DNA of 64,000 bases from an uncultured Dehalococcoidia bacterium (GCA_938015525.1 CALLPC010000021.1:29010-93009), one strand, 5' to 3'; shown: positions 8,088-17,348, numbered from the stretch's first letter. Translations and numbers: made by a program. The notes: generated from the sequence alone by a model not told the origin.

Positions 8088-9332
8088 TCAGCCCCCGTAC
8101 TTGCGGAAGACCACCGAGCCGTTCTGACCCCCAAAGCCGAAGCCGTTCGCCGCCGCGGCCCGGATGCGCATCGGCCGCGCCTTTAGCGGCACATAATCGA
8201 GGTCGCACTCCGGGTCCGGGTTCTCGAGGTTGATCGTGGGCGGCGCCACGTCATGATAGACCGCCAGCGCCGCCGCCAGCGCGCCGACGGCGCCCGCCGC
8301 GCCCAGCAGGTGCCCCACCATCGATTTCGGCGAACTCACCGCCAGCCGCCGCGCGTGCTCCCCGTAAGCCAGCTTGATCGCCTTCGTTTCCGCGACGTCA
8401 TTCAGCGGCGTCCCCGTGCCGTGGGCCGCGATGTAGTCCACGTCCTCCGGCGACATCCCCGCATCGCGGAGCGCCTCCACCATCGCATCGCACGCCCCGG
8501 AACCATCCTCCAGCGGCGCCGTGATGTGGTAGGCGTCACAGCTCAGGCCGCCCCCCGCCAGCTCCGCATAGACCCGCGCCCCGCGAGCCCTCGCCCGCTC
8601 TTCCGACTCGATCACCATTACGACCGCCCCTTCCCCAAAGACGAACCCGTCCCGGTCCCGGTCGAACGGCCGGCTCGCCTTCTCCGGCTCCTCGTTCCGG
8701 CGGCTGAGCGCCTTCATGTTCGCCAGCGCCGCGATCGGCAGCGGATGGAGCGCCGCCTCCGTCCCCCCCGCGAGCACCACATCGCACCGCCCGGAAGCCA
8801 CCAGCTGCTTCGCCTCGAGGTAGCTGTAGAGCCCGCTCGCGCAGGCCGCCACGCTCGCCATCGCCGGGCCACGCAGCCCCAGGTGCATCGCGACCTGGCA
8901 GGCCCCCATGTTCGGCGCCATCGTCGGCACATAGAACGGGCTCACCCGGCCGGGCCCCCGCTCCTTCAGCACCAGCACCTCCTCCATCGTGTCGATAGCC
9001 CCGCCCGCGCCCGTCGCAATCGCGGCACCTGCCCGTCGCCGCTCCTCGTCACGCAGGACCAGCCCCGCATCCTCGGCGGCGAGCTTTGCAGCCGCGACGG
9101 CGAACTGCGCGAACCGCGACATCCGCCGCGCCTCTTTCGTGTCCATGTACCGCCCGGGCTCGAATCCCTTCACCTCGGTCGCGATCCGCACCGGCAGGTC
9201 CCCCGCATCGAACCGGGTAATCGGCCCGGCGCCCGATACCCCCGCCACCAGGTTCTCCCAGAACTCGTGCGCACTCAGTCCAATCGGCGTGATGGCACCC
9301 ACGCCGGTCACCAGTGCTCGCCTCACAGGCAT
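8088..9332 (-). CDS. Beta-ketoacyl-ACP synthase II-type condensing enzyme, copy A
   Basis: A 414-residue KAS II (FabF-like) enzyme that elongates acyl-ACP with malonyl-ACP. The active-site triad is visible: Cys in SVAACASGLYS, His in AAHGTGTPLND and the second His in SMVGHLLGAAGA; FGFGGQNGS is the C-terminal glycine-rich loop. A second ketosynthase gene lies directly upstream, eight bases away. ATG at 9332 is chosen; a GTG two codons downstream has better spacing (six bases) from GGGGAG and may be the true start. The gene symbol is withheld because two similar copies exist. Confidence 0.9.
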   Translation of the reverse strand: MPVRRALVTGVGAITPIGLSAHEFWENLVAGVSGAGPITRFDAGDLPVRIATEVKGFEPGRYMDTKEARRMSRFAQFAVAAAKLAAEDAGLVLRDEERRRAGAAIATGAGGAIDTMEEVLVLKERGPGRVSPFYVPTMAPNMGACQVAMHLGLRGPAMASVAACASGLYSYLEAKQLVASGRCDVVLAGGTEAALHPLPIAALANMKALSRRNEEPEKASRPFDRDRDGFVFGEGAVVMVIESEERARARGARVYAELAGGGLSCDAYHITAPLEDGSGACDAMVEALRDAGMSPEDVDYIAAHGTGTPLNDVAETKAIKLAYGEHARRLAVSSPKSMVGHLLGAAGAVGALAAALAVYHDVAPPTINLENPDPECDLDYVPLKARPMRIRAAAANGFGFGGQNGSVVFRKYGG

Positions 9333-9340
9333 CTCCCCGG

Positions 9341-10579
9341 TCAGTCGACCTTCCGGAATATCAGGCACGCGTTATGACCGCCCAGCCCCACCGACGTCGT
9401 CATCGCGACCCGGACGGGCATCTCCCGCGCAACGTTCGGCACGTAGTCGAGGTCACACTCCGGGTCGGGCGTCGTGTAATTGATCGTCGGCGCTACCTTC
9501 TGGTCGCGGATCGCCATCACACAGGCCAGCGCCTCCACCGACCCGCTCGCGCCCATGCAGTGCCCCGTGATTGGCTTCACCGACGAAATCGCCACCCGGT
9601 ACGCCGCTTCGCCCATCACGTCCTTGAAGACCAGCGTCTCCACGCGGTCGTTCAACGGCGTCCCGCTGCCGTGCGGGTTGATGTAGTCAATCTCCGCCGG
9701 GTCGATGCCCGCCTCCCGGATCGCCGCCATCACCGCCCGCTTCAGTCCGCGCCCCGTCTCGTGCAGCGCGATCATGTCGTACGCATCGTTCGAAGACCCG
9801 TAGCCGATGACCTCGCAGTAGATGCGGGCGCCGCGAGCCTTCGCGCGCTCGTACTCCTCCAGCACCATCCCGCAGGCGCCCTCCCCTGCCACGAACCCAT
9901 CCCGGTTCAGGTCGAACGGCTTCAGCGCCCGCTCCGGGTGCTCGTTATCACTCGCCAGCGCCCGCATCGAGCACCACGTCGCATGGTAGAGCGGCAGCAG
10001 CACCGCCTCCGAACTCCCCGTAATCACCGCCTCCGCATCCCCCCGCCGGATCGTCTCGAACGCCTCCCCGATGGAGACCGCACCCGTCGCACACGCCGCC
10101 ACCGGCGCCAGGTTCGGCCCCCGCGCGCCCGTCACGATCGCGATGTGCCCGCTCGCCGCATCCGGGATGAAATTCGCCACCAGGAACGGCGTGACCCGGC
10201 GCGGCCCTTTCTCCTCCAGGATGCGCTGGTGCTCCAGCACCATGTCCGTCCCCCCGGCCCCCGACCCGAAAATGACGCCCACCATATCGGCGTTCTCTTC
10301 GGTGACCTCCAGGCCGCTGTCGGCCAGCGCCTCCAGCGCTGCTCCTACCCCGAACGTCACCGACCGGTTCATGTAGCGCTGCTGCTTCGGGTCGACCCGG
10401 TCCCCCAGCTCGTACCCCTTCACCTCCGCCTGGATGCGCACCGGGTACGGCTCCGGGTCGAACAGCGTAATCGGCCCGATGCCGCTCCGGCCCGCCAGCA
10501 TCGCCTGCCAGGTCTCTTCTGCCGTGTGCCCAACCGCCGTCACGGCCCCGACTCCCGTCACCACCACCCGCCTGCTCAT
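9341..10579 (-). CDS. Beta-ketoacyl-ACP synthase II-type condensing enzyme, copy B
   Basis: A 412-residue condensing enzyme beginning MSRRVVVTGVGAVTAVG. Cys in VAACATGAVS, His in NPHGSGTPLND and His in ITGHCMGASGS keep the full triad, so it is not a chain-length-factor type partner lacking Cys. It differs clearly from copy A (ATG rather than ASG after the Cys, NPHGSG rather than AHGTG). The start overlaps fabD by four bases (ATGA), so expression is coupled to malonyl transfer. Division of labour, for example by chain length or branched substrates, is unknown. Confidence 0.9.
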   Translation of the reverse strand: MSRRVVVTGVGAVTAVGHTAEETWQAMLAGRSGIGPITLFDPEPYPVRIQAEVKGYELGDRVDPKQQRYMNRSVTFGVGAALEALADSGLEVTEENADMVGVIFGSGAGGTDMVLEHQRILEEKGPRRVTPFLVANFIPDAASGHIAIVTGARGPNLAPVAACATGAVSIGEAFETIRRGDAEAVITGSSEAVLLPLYHATWCSMRALASDNEHPERALKPFDLNRDGFVAGEGACGMVLEEYERAKARGARIYCEVIGYGSSNDAYDMIALHETGRGLKRAVMAAIREAGIDPAEIDYINPHGSGTPLNDRVETLVFKDVMGEAAYRVAISSVKPITGHCMGASGSVEALACVMAIRDQKVAPTINYTTPDPECDLDYVPNVAREMPVRVAMTTSVGLGGHNACLIFRKVD

Positions 10580-11565
10580 CGCGCTGAAGCCTCCACCAGC
10601 GCCCACCGCTCCGTCAGCAGCCCTTCGTATTCATCGCTGATTGAGATGCTGTTCACGCTGTAATCGATTCGCCGTACCAGTTTCGTGAGCACCGAGCCCG
10701 GCCCCACCTCGAGGAACATATCGGCACCCTCGTCCCGCATCCGCTCAATCGTCTTCTGCCACAGTACCCCGTGCGTCAGCTGCTCCTTCAGCTCCTGCAA
10801 GACTTCCGCCCCCGTGCGCAGAAGGCTGGCGTTCACGTTCCCCACCAGCGGCCGGACCGGGTCCCCTACCTTCACCCGGTCGAGCAGCGCCGCCATGCCT
10901 TCACTCGCCTTCGCCATCAACGGCGAATGCGAACCGATCGAAATCGGGAGCCGCACCACCCGCCGTGCCTTCGCCTTCTCCGCCAGCTCCATTGCCAGCT
11001 TCAGCGGCTTGAGATACCCGGAAATGACGCTCTGCCCCTCGCAGTTCGCATTCGCCAGGCCCACGTACCCCTCTTTCGAGGCCTCGGCGCAGATTTCGAG
11101 CACCTTCTCCTCCGGCAGCCCCAGGATAGAGGCCATCCCTCCGGGGTTCTCCTGCCCCGCTTCCTCCATCAGCCGGCCCCGCGCCTCCACCAGCCGGAGC
11201 CCGTCCTCGAACGTCAGCGAGCCCGCGGCCACCGCTGCCGTGAATTCGCCCATCGAGTGCCCGGCGAACAAAAACGGCTCGAACGGACGCCCGATTGCCG
11301 CCCAGCGCTCCTTCAAGGCTTCCAGCCATGCGATCGATGTGACGAAGCTCGCCGGCTGCTGGTTCCGGGTCGATTCCAGCTCCTCCGCCGGCCCCTCCCA
11401 GCAGAGCTTCGAAAGATTCCGCTCCATCAGCTCATCGGCTCGCCGAAACACCTCCCGCGCCGCCCGCGAGACCTGCGCGAGCTTCTCGCCCATCCCGACG
11501 TGCTGTGAGCCCTGCCCCGGGAAGATGAGCGCCAGCCGCGACCACGGTTTCAGTTCCTGGTCCAT
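10576..11565 (-). CDS. fabD: Malonyl-CoA:ACP transacylase
   Basis: Loads malonyl groups onto ACP for fatty acid synthesis. The 329-residue protein has LIFPGQGSQHVGMG at the start, the nucleophile Ser in FLFAGHSMGEFTAA near residue 105, an Arg in the VEARGRLMEEAG helix and the His of SIGSHSPLM near residue 210. It leads the operon with two ketosynthases and acpP. fabG, fabH and fabZ are absent here, so they must be elsewhere. A GC-rich hairpin and a -10-like TATCCT lie in the 99-base leader. Confidence 0.95.
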   Translation of the reverse strand: MDQELKPWSRLALIFPGQGSQHVGMGEKLAQVSRAAREVFRRADELMERNLSKLCWEGPAEELESTRNQQPASFVTSIAWLEALKERWAAIGRPFEPFLFAGHSMGEFTAAVAAGSLTFEDGLRLVEARGRLMEEAGQENPGGMASILGLPEEKVLEICAEASKEGYVGLANANCEGQSVISGYLKPLKLAMELAEKAKARRVVRLPISIGSHSPLMAKASEGMAALLDRVKVGDPVRPLVGNVNASLLRTGAEVLQELKEQLTHGVLWQKTIERMRDEGADMFLEVGPGSVLTKLVRRIDYSVNSISISDEYEGLLTERWALVEASAR

Positions 11566-11585
11566 GCCGAACCATCCTCTCCCAC

Positions 11586-11620
11586 GCCGGGCCTGCGCGC
11601 CCGGCTGGCATGGCAGGATA
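11586..11620 (-). promoter_or_regulatory. fabD leader: -10-like box followed by a 5' hairpin
   Basis: On the minus strand TATCCT (11615-11620) is followed within ten bases by a perfect 7-bp stem GCCGGGC/GCCCGGC with a 6-base loop (11586-11605). The hairpin would lie at the very 5' end of the mRNA, which may stabilise it. It has no T-run and could alternatively be a leftover terminator of priA. Confidence 0.4.
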
Positions 11621-11664
11621 CCAGCACTGCCCCCAGCGGGCGAAGATGCGGCCCCGCCGAATCG

Positions 11665-14130
11665 TCACAGCAGGCTCCCGGGGTCAACGTCCACCGCCCA
11701 CCGCTCGCCCAGCCGCACCGCTGCCACGAGCGCCGCCGGCCGCCGCCCCCGCAGCAAGACCTGCCACCGGTGCTCCCCTCGCACGCGCGGAATGAACGGC
11801 TGTGTCGGCCCGAGGATGTCCGGCTCCGCACGCCCGGCGGCGTCCCGCAGCACCCGCAGCTCGCTGGCTACCCGGCTCGCCTCCTCCAGCCCCGCCTCGA
11901 GGTTCGGGTGCCGGTAGACCAGTCGCACCAGCCGGTTGAACGGCGGATACCCTGCCCGCCGCCGGTGCACGATTTCCGCCTCGTAAAAGCCCCGGTAGTC
12001 GTGCTCCGCCGCCGCGACGATCGGCGGCGCCTCCGGCTCGTACGTCTGGACCACCACCTGCCCCGGCCGCCCGCGCCGCCCCGCCCTCCCCGCCACCTGG
12101 CTCAGCAGCTGAAAGGTCCGTTCGGCCGCCCGGTAATCCGGCAGGCTCAGCCCAACGTCCGCGTCCACCACCCCGACCGTCGACAGATTCGGCAGGTCCA
12201 GCCCCTTCGCCAGCAGCTGGGTCCCGACCACGATGTCGACCTTCCCCGCCTCCAAATCCGCCACCATCCGCGCGTGCGCATCCCTCCCCCGGGCGGTGTC
12301 ACTGTCCCAGCGCGCCACCCGCGCCCCCGCGAAGACCGCCCGGGCCTCAGCCTCTACCCGCTGCGTACCCACCCCAAACGGCCGGTACCGCAGGCTGTCG
12401 CACTTCGGGCACCGGTCCTCCAGCCGGCGCGTCCGCCCGCAGTGGTGGCAGCGCAGCATCGCATGAATCGAGGCCTCCCGGTCGAGGCTCATCGCCACCT
12501 CGCACGACGGGCACAGCGGCAGATACCCGCAATCGCGGCAGAGCACGAACCGCGCCGACCCGCGCCGGTTCACGAACAGGATCGCCTGCTCCCCGCTGGC
12601 CAGCGCCCGCCGGACCGCCCGCCGCAGCGCCCGGCTGAACATGCTCCGGTTGCCGGCCGCAAGCTCCTCGCGCATATCGACGACCTCCACCTCCGGCATC
12701 GGGCCCTCCCCGAGCCCCCCTTCCGCCAGCGGCGCCACCCGCGACCTCAGCTCCGCCCGCGCTATCTGCCCCGTTTCGGCGCGGTGATAGGTCACCACGT
12801 CCGGCGTTGCGCTCCCGAGCACCACCCGCGCCCCGGTCAGCTCCCCGAGCCGCAACGCAACCTCCCGCGCGTGGTAGCGCGGCACCGGGTCCGCCTGCTT
12901 ATAGCTCCACTCGTGCTCCTCATCGAGCACGACCATCCCCAGGTCCCGCACCGGCGCGAACACCGCGCTCCGAGACCCCAGCACCAGCCGGGCCTCCCCC
13001 CGGTGCACCCGGAACCACTGGTCATACAGCTCTCCCAGCGAAAGCCGCGAGTGGAACACCGCCAGCTCGTCCCCAAACCGCTCGCCGAACCGCCGAATCG
13101 CCTGCGGCGTCAGCGAAATCTCCGGCACGAGCACAATCGCGCCCCTGCCCTCTCCCAGCACCCGCCGCACGAGCTCGAGGTACACCTCCGTCTTACCCGA
13201 ACCCGTCACCCCGTGAAGCAGCGTCACGGGATGCTGCCACACGACCTCTGCCGCCGCAGCCTGCTCCGCATTGAGCACCGGCAGCGGTTCGTGCCCGCCG
13301 CGGACCGACGCCACAGGGTCGCGCTCCACCCGCCGCGCGTACTGCCGGATGAGCCCCCGCCCCTCCAGCCGTTCCAGGTGCGACGGCGTCGCGCCGAGCT
13401 CCCGCGCCTCGCTCAGCGGGATGTCACCCGCCGCGCTCAGCCGCGCCAGCAGCCGGCCCTCCACCGACCGCTCCCGGGCCGCCAGCAGCGCCTCAGCCTC
13501 CTCCCTCGCCCGGCCAGCCTCCACCGCCAGTGCCACCCGGCGCTCGAACTTCGGCCTGCCTGCCGCCCGCGTCAGTCCCTGCGCGACGGTGAGGTGCCCG
13601 CCCGCCTGCAGGCGCTGGAGCCGCGCCATCGGTACGTTCCCCACCCCCTCGCGCAGCTCATCCAGCGTCACCTGCCCGTGCTCCGCGAGATACTGGAGTA
13701 TCGCCCGGTCCCTCGGGTCCGCCGGGTACAGCGGCGGCACGTCCACCGGTGAGACCATCGTCACCGGCTTCTGCCCGAACCCCGCCGGCAGGAAGCACGC
13801 CACGCACTCCCACAGGGGCGCGAGGTACTCCTCCGCCATCCACCGGGCCACCTCGGCCCGCGCCGGGTCCAGCAGCGGTTCGGGGTCCATCACCGCGCTC
13901 ACCGGCCGCACCGCCTCCACCTCGCTCCGGTCCGTCACTGCGAGCACGACGCCCTGCACGATGCGCGGCCCAAACGGCACGAAGACCGCCATCCCCGGTT
14001 CGACCTCCATCCCGGGGGGAACGGCGTACGTGAACGGCCGCCGCGCTGGCTGCGTCGTGTGCACCGCGACCTCCGCGAAGACCGTCCCCGGCCCGGGCAC
14101 TGCATCCAGCCCGCTATCCTCGTCAACCAT
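11665..14130 (-). CDS. priA: Primosomal protein N' (replication restart helicase PriA)
   Basis: 3'-5' DNA helicase that reloads the replisome at collapsed forks. The 821-residue protein has the 3'BD DNA-binding start (PARRPFTYAVPPGMEVEPG), Walker A LLHGVTGSGKTEVYLELV near residue 310, Walker B VVLDEEHEWSYKQ, and a zinc module with eight Cys between the helicase lobes (CRDCGYLPLCPSC and CHHCGRTRRLEDRCPKC). The helicase end has GTQLLAKGLDLPN and QVAGRAGRRGRPGQV. It follows the MFS gene by 30 bases. Somewhat longer than E. coli PriA because of a region around residues 180-280 that is rich in Arg and Glu. Confidence 0.95.
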   Translation of the reverse strand: MVDEDSGLDAVPGPGTVFAEVAVHTTQPARRPFTYAVPPGMEVEPGMAVFVPFGPRIVQGVVLAVTDRSEVEAVRPVSAVMDPEPLLDPARAEVARWMAEEYLAPLWECVACFLPAGFGQKPVTMVSPVDVPPLYPADPRDRAILQYLAEHGQVTLDELREGVGNVPMARLQRLQAGGHLTVAQGLTRAAGRPKFERRVALAVEAGRAREEAEALLAARERSVEGRLLARLSAAGDIPLSEARELGATPSHLERLEGRGLIRQYARRVERDPVASVRGGHEPLPVLNAEQAAAAEVVWQHPVTLLHGVTGSGKTEVYLELVRRVLGEGRGAIVLVPEISLTPQAIRRFGERFGDELAVFHSRLSLGELYDQWFRVHRGEARLVLGSRSAVFAPVRDLGMVVLDEEHEWSYKQADPVPRYHAREVALRLGELTGARVVLGSATPDVVTYHRAETGQIARAELRSRVAPLAEGGLGEGPMPEVEVVDMREELAAGNRSMFSRALRRAVRRALASGEQAILFVNRRGSARFVLCRDCGYLPLCPSCEVAMSLDREASIHAMLRCHHCGRTRRLEDRCPKCDSLRYRPFGVGTQRVEAEARAVFAGARVARWDSDTARGRDAHARMVADLEAGKVDIVVGTQLLAKGLDLPNLSTVGVVDADVGLSLPDYRAAERTFQLLSQVAGRAGRRGRPGQVVVQTYEPEAPPIVAAAEHDYRGFYEAEIVHRRRAGYPPFNRLVRLVYRHPNLEAGLEEASRVASELRVLRDAAGRAEPDILGPTQPFIPRVRGEHRWQVLLRGRRPAALVAAVRLGERWAVDVDPGSLL

Positions 14131-14160
14131 GCGCCAATGGTACTCGGGCCCGCGCCCTGC

Positions 14161-15396
14161 TCAGCCGGCCGCCTCCGCCTCCCCCGGGCGCTCCGCGACC
14201 GCCGTCGGCTCCGCAACGGCCGCCCCTCGGGTAAGCCACAGGAAGACCGGGATACCCGCAGCCATGATTGCGCCGCCGAGGAAGAACGCGCCCTCGAGTG
14301 CAAAAAGGGAGACCGCCGCGCCTGAAAGCAGAGAGCCCGCAACGATGCCCACCCCGTTCGAGGCCGAGCTGAGCCCCAGCACGGTCCCCATGCCCGCACG
14401 CCTGCCTGCCACCACCTGGATCGCGCCCGCCGCCACCATCGACAACGAACCGGTCGCACCCATCGCCAGCAACACCGCCACCGCAGCGCCATACGTCGGC
14501 ACGATGCCGAGGCTCGCGAGCAGCGCCGCGTACGCCGCCAGTCCGCCCGCCACCAGCATCCGCCGGTCGCGCCGGTCCGCGATCCGTCCCAGGACCGGCT
14601 GCGCCAGCCCGCCCGTGATGTCCTGCGTCGCAAACGCAATCCCGATCATGATGGGCGTCGCTCCGACCCCCTGCTCCAGCCGCAGCGCGAGGAAGCTCAG
14701 GCTCGCGCCAGCCGCCACCGCTACCATCCCCGCGTGCAGCGTGACGGCCAGTACCACCCGGTCACGCAGCGCCTCCCGAAAGCTCCGGTCGGTCCGCTCG
14801 ACGCTGCTCCCCGCCCGCTGCCTGGCGCGCCGTTCCATCTCCGCCGGGCTGTGCCGCGGGAGCCACATCGCCAGTACCAGCGCCGAGAGCCCCATCATCG
14901 CTGCCATCGCCACGAAGACCGACCGGAAGCCCAGCACCTCGCGCAGCACGCCCGCAACCAGCGGACCCGTGCCGAACCCCACGATGTCCGCCGTCGCAAA
15001 CACCCCCAGCCACCGGCCTTCCTGCCCTCGCGGCGTCAGGTCGCCGACGTACGCCCGCGCCACCGAGAAAATGAGGCTCGTGCCCAGCCCGGAGAACGCC
15101 CGGAACGCAATCACCTGGTAGAAGCTCTGCGCCGTCAGGTACCCGAGCGCCGCCACCAGGTACACCAGCAGGCCCGCCACGATGAACGGCTTCCGCCCGT
15201 ATCGGTCCGAGAGCCGCCCTGCGAACGGCCCCACGAACGTCTGCACGATCGCGAACACCGAAAAGGTCAGCCCCAGCCAGATGCCCGTCGCGCCCAGCTT
15301 TTCCGCGTACACCGGCAGCAGCGGGCTCACCATCGAAATCCCCATCGTCGCCACGAAGACCGCAACGTAAAGGGCGACGAACGGTCGGGATCGCAT
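14161..15396 (-). CDS. Major facilitator superfamily transporter
   Basis: A 411-residue inner-membrane protein with about 12 hydrophobic helices. The loop 2-3 signature GRLSDRYGRKPFIVAG after helix 2 is a clean MFS motif A, and a weaker repeat (LGRIADRRDRRMLVAGG) follows the central loop. PLLPVYAEKLGATGIWLG in helix 1 resembles drug:H+ antiporters such as the multidrug-efflux set. Substrate unknown. It is divergent from the amidohydrolase gene and directly upstream of priA in the same direction. Confidence 0.88.
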   Translation of the reverse strand: MRSRPFVALYVAVFVATMGISMVSPLLPVYAEKLGATGIWLGLTFSVFAIVQTFVGPFAGRLSDRYGRKPFIVAGLLVYLVAALGYLTAQSFYQVIAFRAFSGLGTSLIFSVARAYVGDLTPRGQEGRWLGVFATADIVGFGTGPLVAGVLREVLGFRSVFVAMAAMMGLSALVLAMWLPRHSPAEMERRARQRAGSSVERTDRSFREALRDRVVLAVTLHAGMVAVAAGASLSFLALRLEQGVGATPIMIGIAFATQDITGGLAQPVLGRIADRRDRRMLVAGGLAAYAALLASLGIVPTYGAAVAVLLAMGATGSLSMVAAGAIQVVAGRRAGMGTVLGLSSASNGVGIVAGSLLSGAAVSLFALEGAFFLGGAIMAAGIPVFLWLTRGAAVAEPTAVAERPGEAEAAG

Positions 15397-15457
15397 CCGT
15401 TCGAGCCTACCCCATCCCTTCCTGAACCGCTCGGTGAGTCTACGCCGGACCGGGTGC

Positions 15458-15463
15458 TACACT
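15458..15463 (+). promoter_or_regulatory. -10-like box upstream of the amidohydrolase gene
   Basis: TACACT lies 12 bases before an ATG that opens a seven-codon frame (15476-15499, M-P-R-S-A-R-P). That mini-frame ends in ATGA overlap with the amidohydrolase start at 15496. The pair could be a translationally coupled leader peptide, or chance. Confidence 0.35.
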
Positions 15464-15495
15464 CGCACGGACCCCATGCCCCGGTCCGCCCGCCC

Positions 15496-16392
15496 ATGAG
15501 AAAAATCTTTGACGTCCACATCCACTACCCCCGCAACTGGGAAAACCCCGGCGAAGACCAGGCCCCGATGGTCGACCGCCTCGCCGAGACCGCCGTCCGC
15601 GTCGGGATCACGAAGGGCTGCATGCTCACCGGCGGGCGTTTCGGTCCCACCTACGAGCGCGGCATCGAGGTTCTCCAGCAGTACCGCGACCTCTTCATCC
15701 CGGTCGCCGTCATCGACCCCGAGGAAATCGGCCCCGCCGAGGTCCAGCACCTCTACGACATGGGGTACCGCGGCCTCAAACTCATCGGTGTCGCCCGCCC
15801 CTACGACGAACCGGACTACCTTCCCACCTACGCAAAAGCGGAACAGCTCGGCATGCCCATCCTCTTCCACATGGGCGTCATCGGCGGCGGACTCGATTAC
15901 TCGATCACCCACCCCCGCCGGTCTGCCGCCGCCGCCCAGGCCTATCAGCGCATGGTCGCCATGCAGCATCGCCTGCCCCCGCGCAACGTTTCAGCTACCC
16001 GCATGTCGCCCCTTCACCTCGATACCATCGCCAACCTTTTCCCAAAGCTCAAAATCATCGGTGCCCACGTCGGCAACCAGGGCAACTACGATTACGCCGC
16101 ATCCGTCGCCCGCTGGCGCCACAACGTCTGGTTCGACATGAGCGGCGGCGAAACCATCGAACGCCACCTCGTCGAGCGGAAGCTCCTCGCCGCCAACTCG
16201 CAGGGCGAGTTTGGCGTCGAGAAACTCGTCTGGGGCAGCGACTGCGCCATGGACGCCATCGCCGAGCACATCCGCCGCTTCGATGCCATCTTCGAGCAGC
16301 TCGGCCTCACGGAAGATGAGCAGGAACGGCTCTGGTGGCGCAACGCCGCTGAAATCTACGGCCTCGAAGAGCCGGTCTTCGCGGCGGAGTAG
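15496..16392 (+). CDS. Amidohydrolase-2 family metal hydrolase or decarboxylase
   Basis: A 298-residue TIM-barrel protein. Metal ligands expected in this family are seen: HIH in IFDVHIHYPRNW (residues about 8-10), His in PILFHMGVIGGG, His in IIGAHVGNQGN and Asp in WGSDCAMD near residue 250. The pattern resembles the ACMSD/resorcylate-decarboxylase branch, which acts on aromatic or enol carboxylates, rather than dihydroorotases. The start ATG follows a mini-frame with ATGA overlap. The next gene, a membrane protein, starts ten bases after its stop. Substrate unknown. Confidence 0.85.
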   Translation: MRKIFDVHIHYPRNWENPGEDQAPMVDRLAETAVRVGITKGCMLTGGRFGPTYERGIEVLQQYRDLFIPVAVIDPEEIGPAEVQHLYDMGYRGLKLIGVARPYDEPDYLPTYAKAEQLGMPILFHMGVIGGGLDYSITHPRRSAAAAQAYQRMVAMQHRLPPRNVSATRMSPLHLDTIANLFPKLKIIGAHVGNQGNYDYAASVARWRHNVWFDMSGGETIERHLVERKLLAANSQGEFGVEKLVWGSDCAMDAIAEHIRRFDAIFEQLGLTEDEQERLWWRNAAEIYGLEEPVFAAE

Positions 16393-16402
16393 CCTCCTGG
16401 CC

Positions 16403-17185
16403 GTGTACTCCACCCCCGCAGCGAACGATGGCGGCCCCCTCGCCCGCATCGTCCTCCTCACCCTCGTCGCCGCCGGCGGCCTCATCGCCTCCGTTACCCT
16501 TCGGCCGGAACTCCCGTGGCTACCATGGCTGACCGCGCTGCTCGTCGCCTTCGCCACCGATGGCATCGTCCGCCGCCACCCCGCCTGGTCCGGCGGCCCC
16601 CGCGATGCACTCGTCTACACCTTCCTCCCCGCCCTCGGCGTACTCGGCTCGGCACTCTTCATCGACCACGCCGTCGAGGGCTACGCCCGCCCCGCCCTCG
16701 CCGCCCTCGCCTCCCTGACCGTCGGCACCGTCGCCTTCGGCGAATACCAGACCGTCGACGTCCGCTCCCGCCTGTACGGCCCCTTCCGCCTCGTCATGGC
16801 GGTCGCGACCTACCTCATCGCCTTTTCGTTCTACGCCGTCCTCTTCAGCCGCAACGACCCCCTCCCCCTGGCCAGCGCTGCCGTCGGCGCCGTCAGCATG
16901 CTCCTCGCCCTCGAGCTCCTCCGTGAAAGCCGGCTCACTGGCCCCAGCTCAATCCTCGCCGCCACCGCCATCGGCATCTCGCTCGCCGAACTCCGCCTCG
17001 TCCTCTACTTCCTTCCCCTCGACGGTCTCCTCGCCGGCGCCCTCCTCATCATCGCCTTCTACCTCGCCACCGGCATCGTCCACCACCTGCTAGACCACGA
17101 CCTCGAATGGGCCACCGCTGCCGAGTACGCCGTCGTCACCATCGTCGCCTCGGCAGCCGTCATCTTTGCGCGGGCCTTCGCCTGA
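16403..17185 (+). CDS. Polytopic membrane protein of unknown function (possibly DUF5656)
   Basis: About 260 residues with seven or eight hydrophobic helices: the first near residues 13-28, the last at the C-terminus. A conserved-looking polar GEYQTVDVRSRLYGPFRLVM lies mid-protein, between helices. The GTG at 16403 is chosen because it is the first start after the amidohydrolase stop; no ribosome site is evident, which suggests coupling to the upstream gene. The layout recalls DUF5656 proteins known from Chloroflexota, from memory only. Confidence 0.7.
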   Translation: MYSTPAANDGGPLARIVLLTLVAAGGLIASVTLRPELPWLPWLTALLVAFATDGIVRRHPAWSGGPRDALVYTFLPALGVLGSALFIDHAVEGYARPALAALASLTVGTVAFGEYQTVDVRSRLYGPFRLVMAVATYLIAFSFYAVLFSRNDPLPLASAAVGAVSMLLALELLRESRLTGPSSILAATAIGISLAELRLVLYFLPLDGLLAGALLIIAFYLATGIVHHLLDHDLEWATAAEYAVVTIVASAAVIFARAFA

Positions 17186-17186
17186 C

Positions 17187-17348
17187 TCAGGCAGCCGACT
17201 GGCCGGGGCCGTGCCCCGTCGCCGGCCACCCGGCTACGCGCTGCATCCGCTGGATGCCGTGCGACCGCGCCATGTGCCACTCCAGCCACTTCCGCTCAGC
17301 GGCCCCGGCAGCGACGAACCGCGCCATACACACCGGGCATTTCGTCAT
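17187..17348 (-). CDS. Small C2H2-like zinc protein, 53 residues
   Basis: Reads MTKCPVCMARFVAAGAAE at its start, then WLEWHMARSHGIQRM. The spacing Cys4-x2-Cys7 and His-x4-His gives a C2H2-like zinc finger. AGGAG lies about seven bases before the ATG at 17348 and decides the start; a longer frame to 17474 has no site. It ends one base from the convergent membrane-protein gene and is divergent from exonuclease III. Nucleic-acid or protein binding is likely; role unknown. Confidence 0.7.
   Translation of the reverse strand: MTKCPVCMARFVAAGAAERKWLEWHMARSHGIQRMQRVAGWPATGHGPGQSAA

Noticed and set aside
11770..13752. 660-codon Arg/Pro/His-rich frame opposite priA
   Set aside because: Antisense composition artefact; PriA motifs on the other strand are decisive.
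14734..15495. In-frame extension of the amidohydrolase over the MFS gene
   Set aside because: The extension is Arg/Pro/His-rich shadow sequence; family homology starts exactly at the ATG at 15496.
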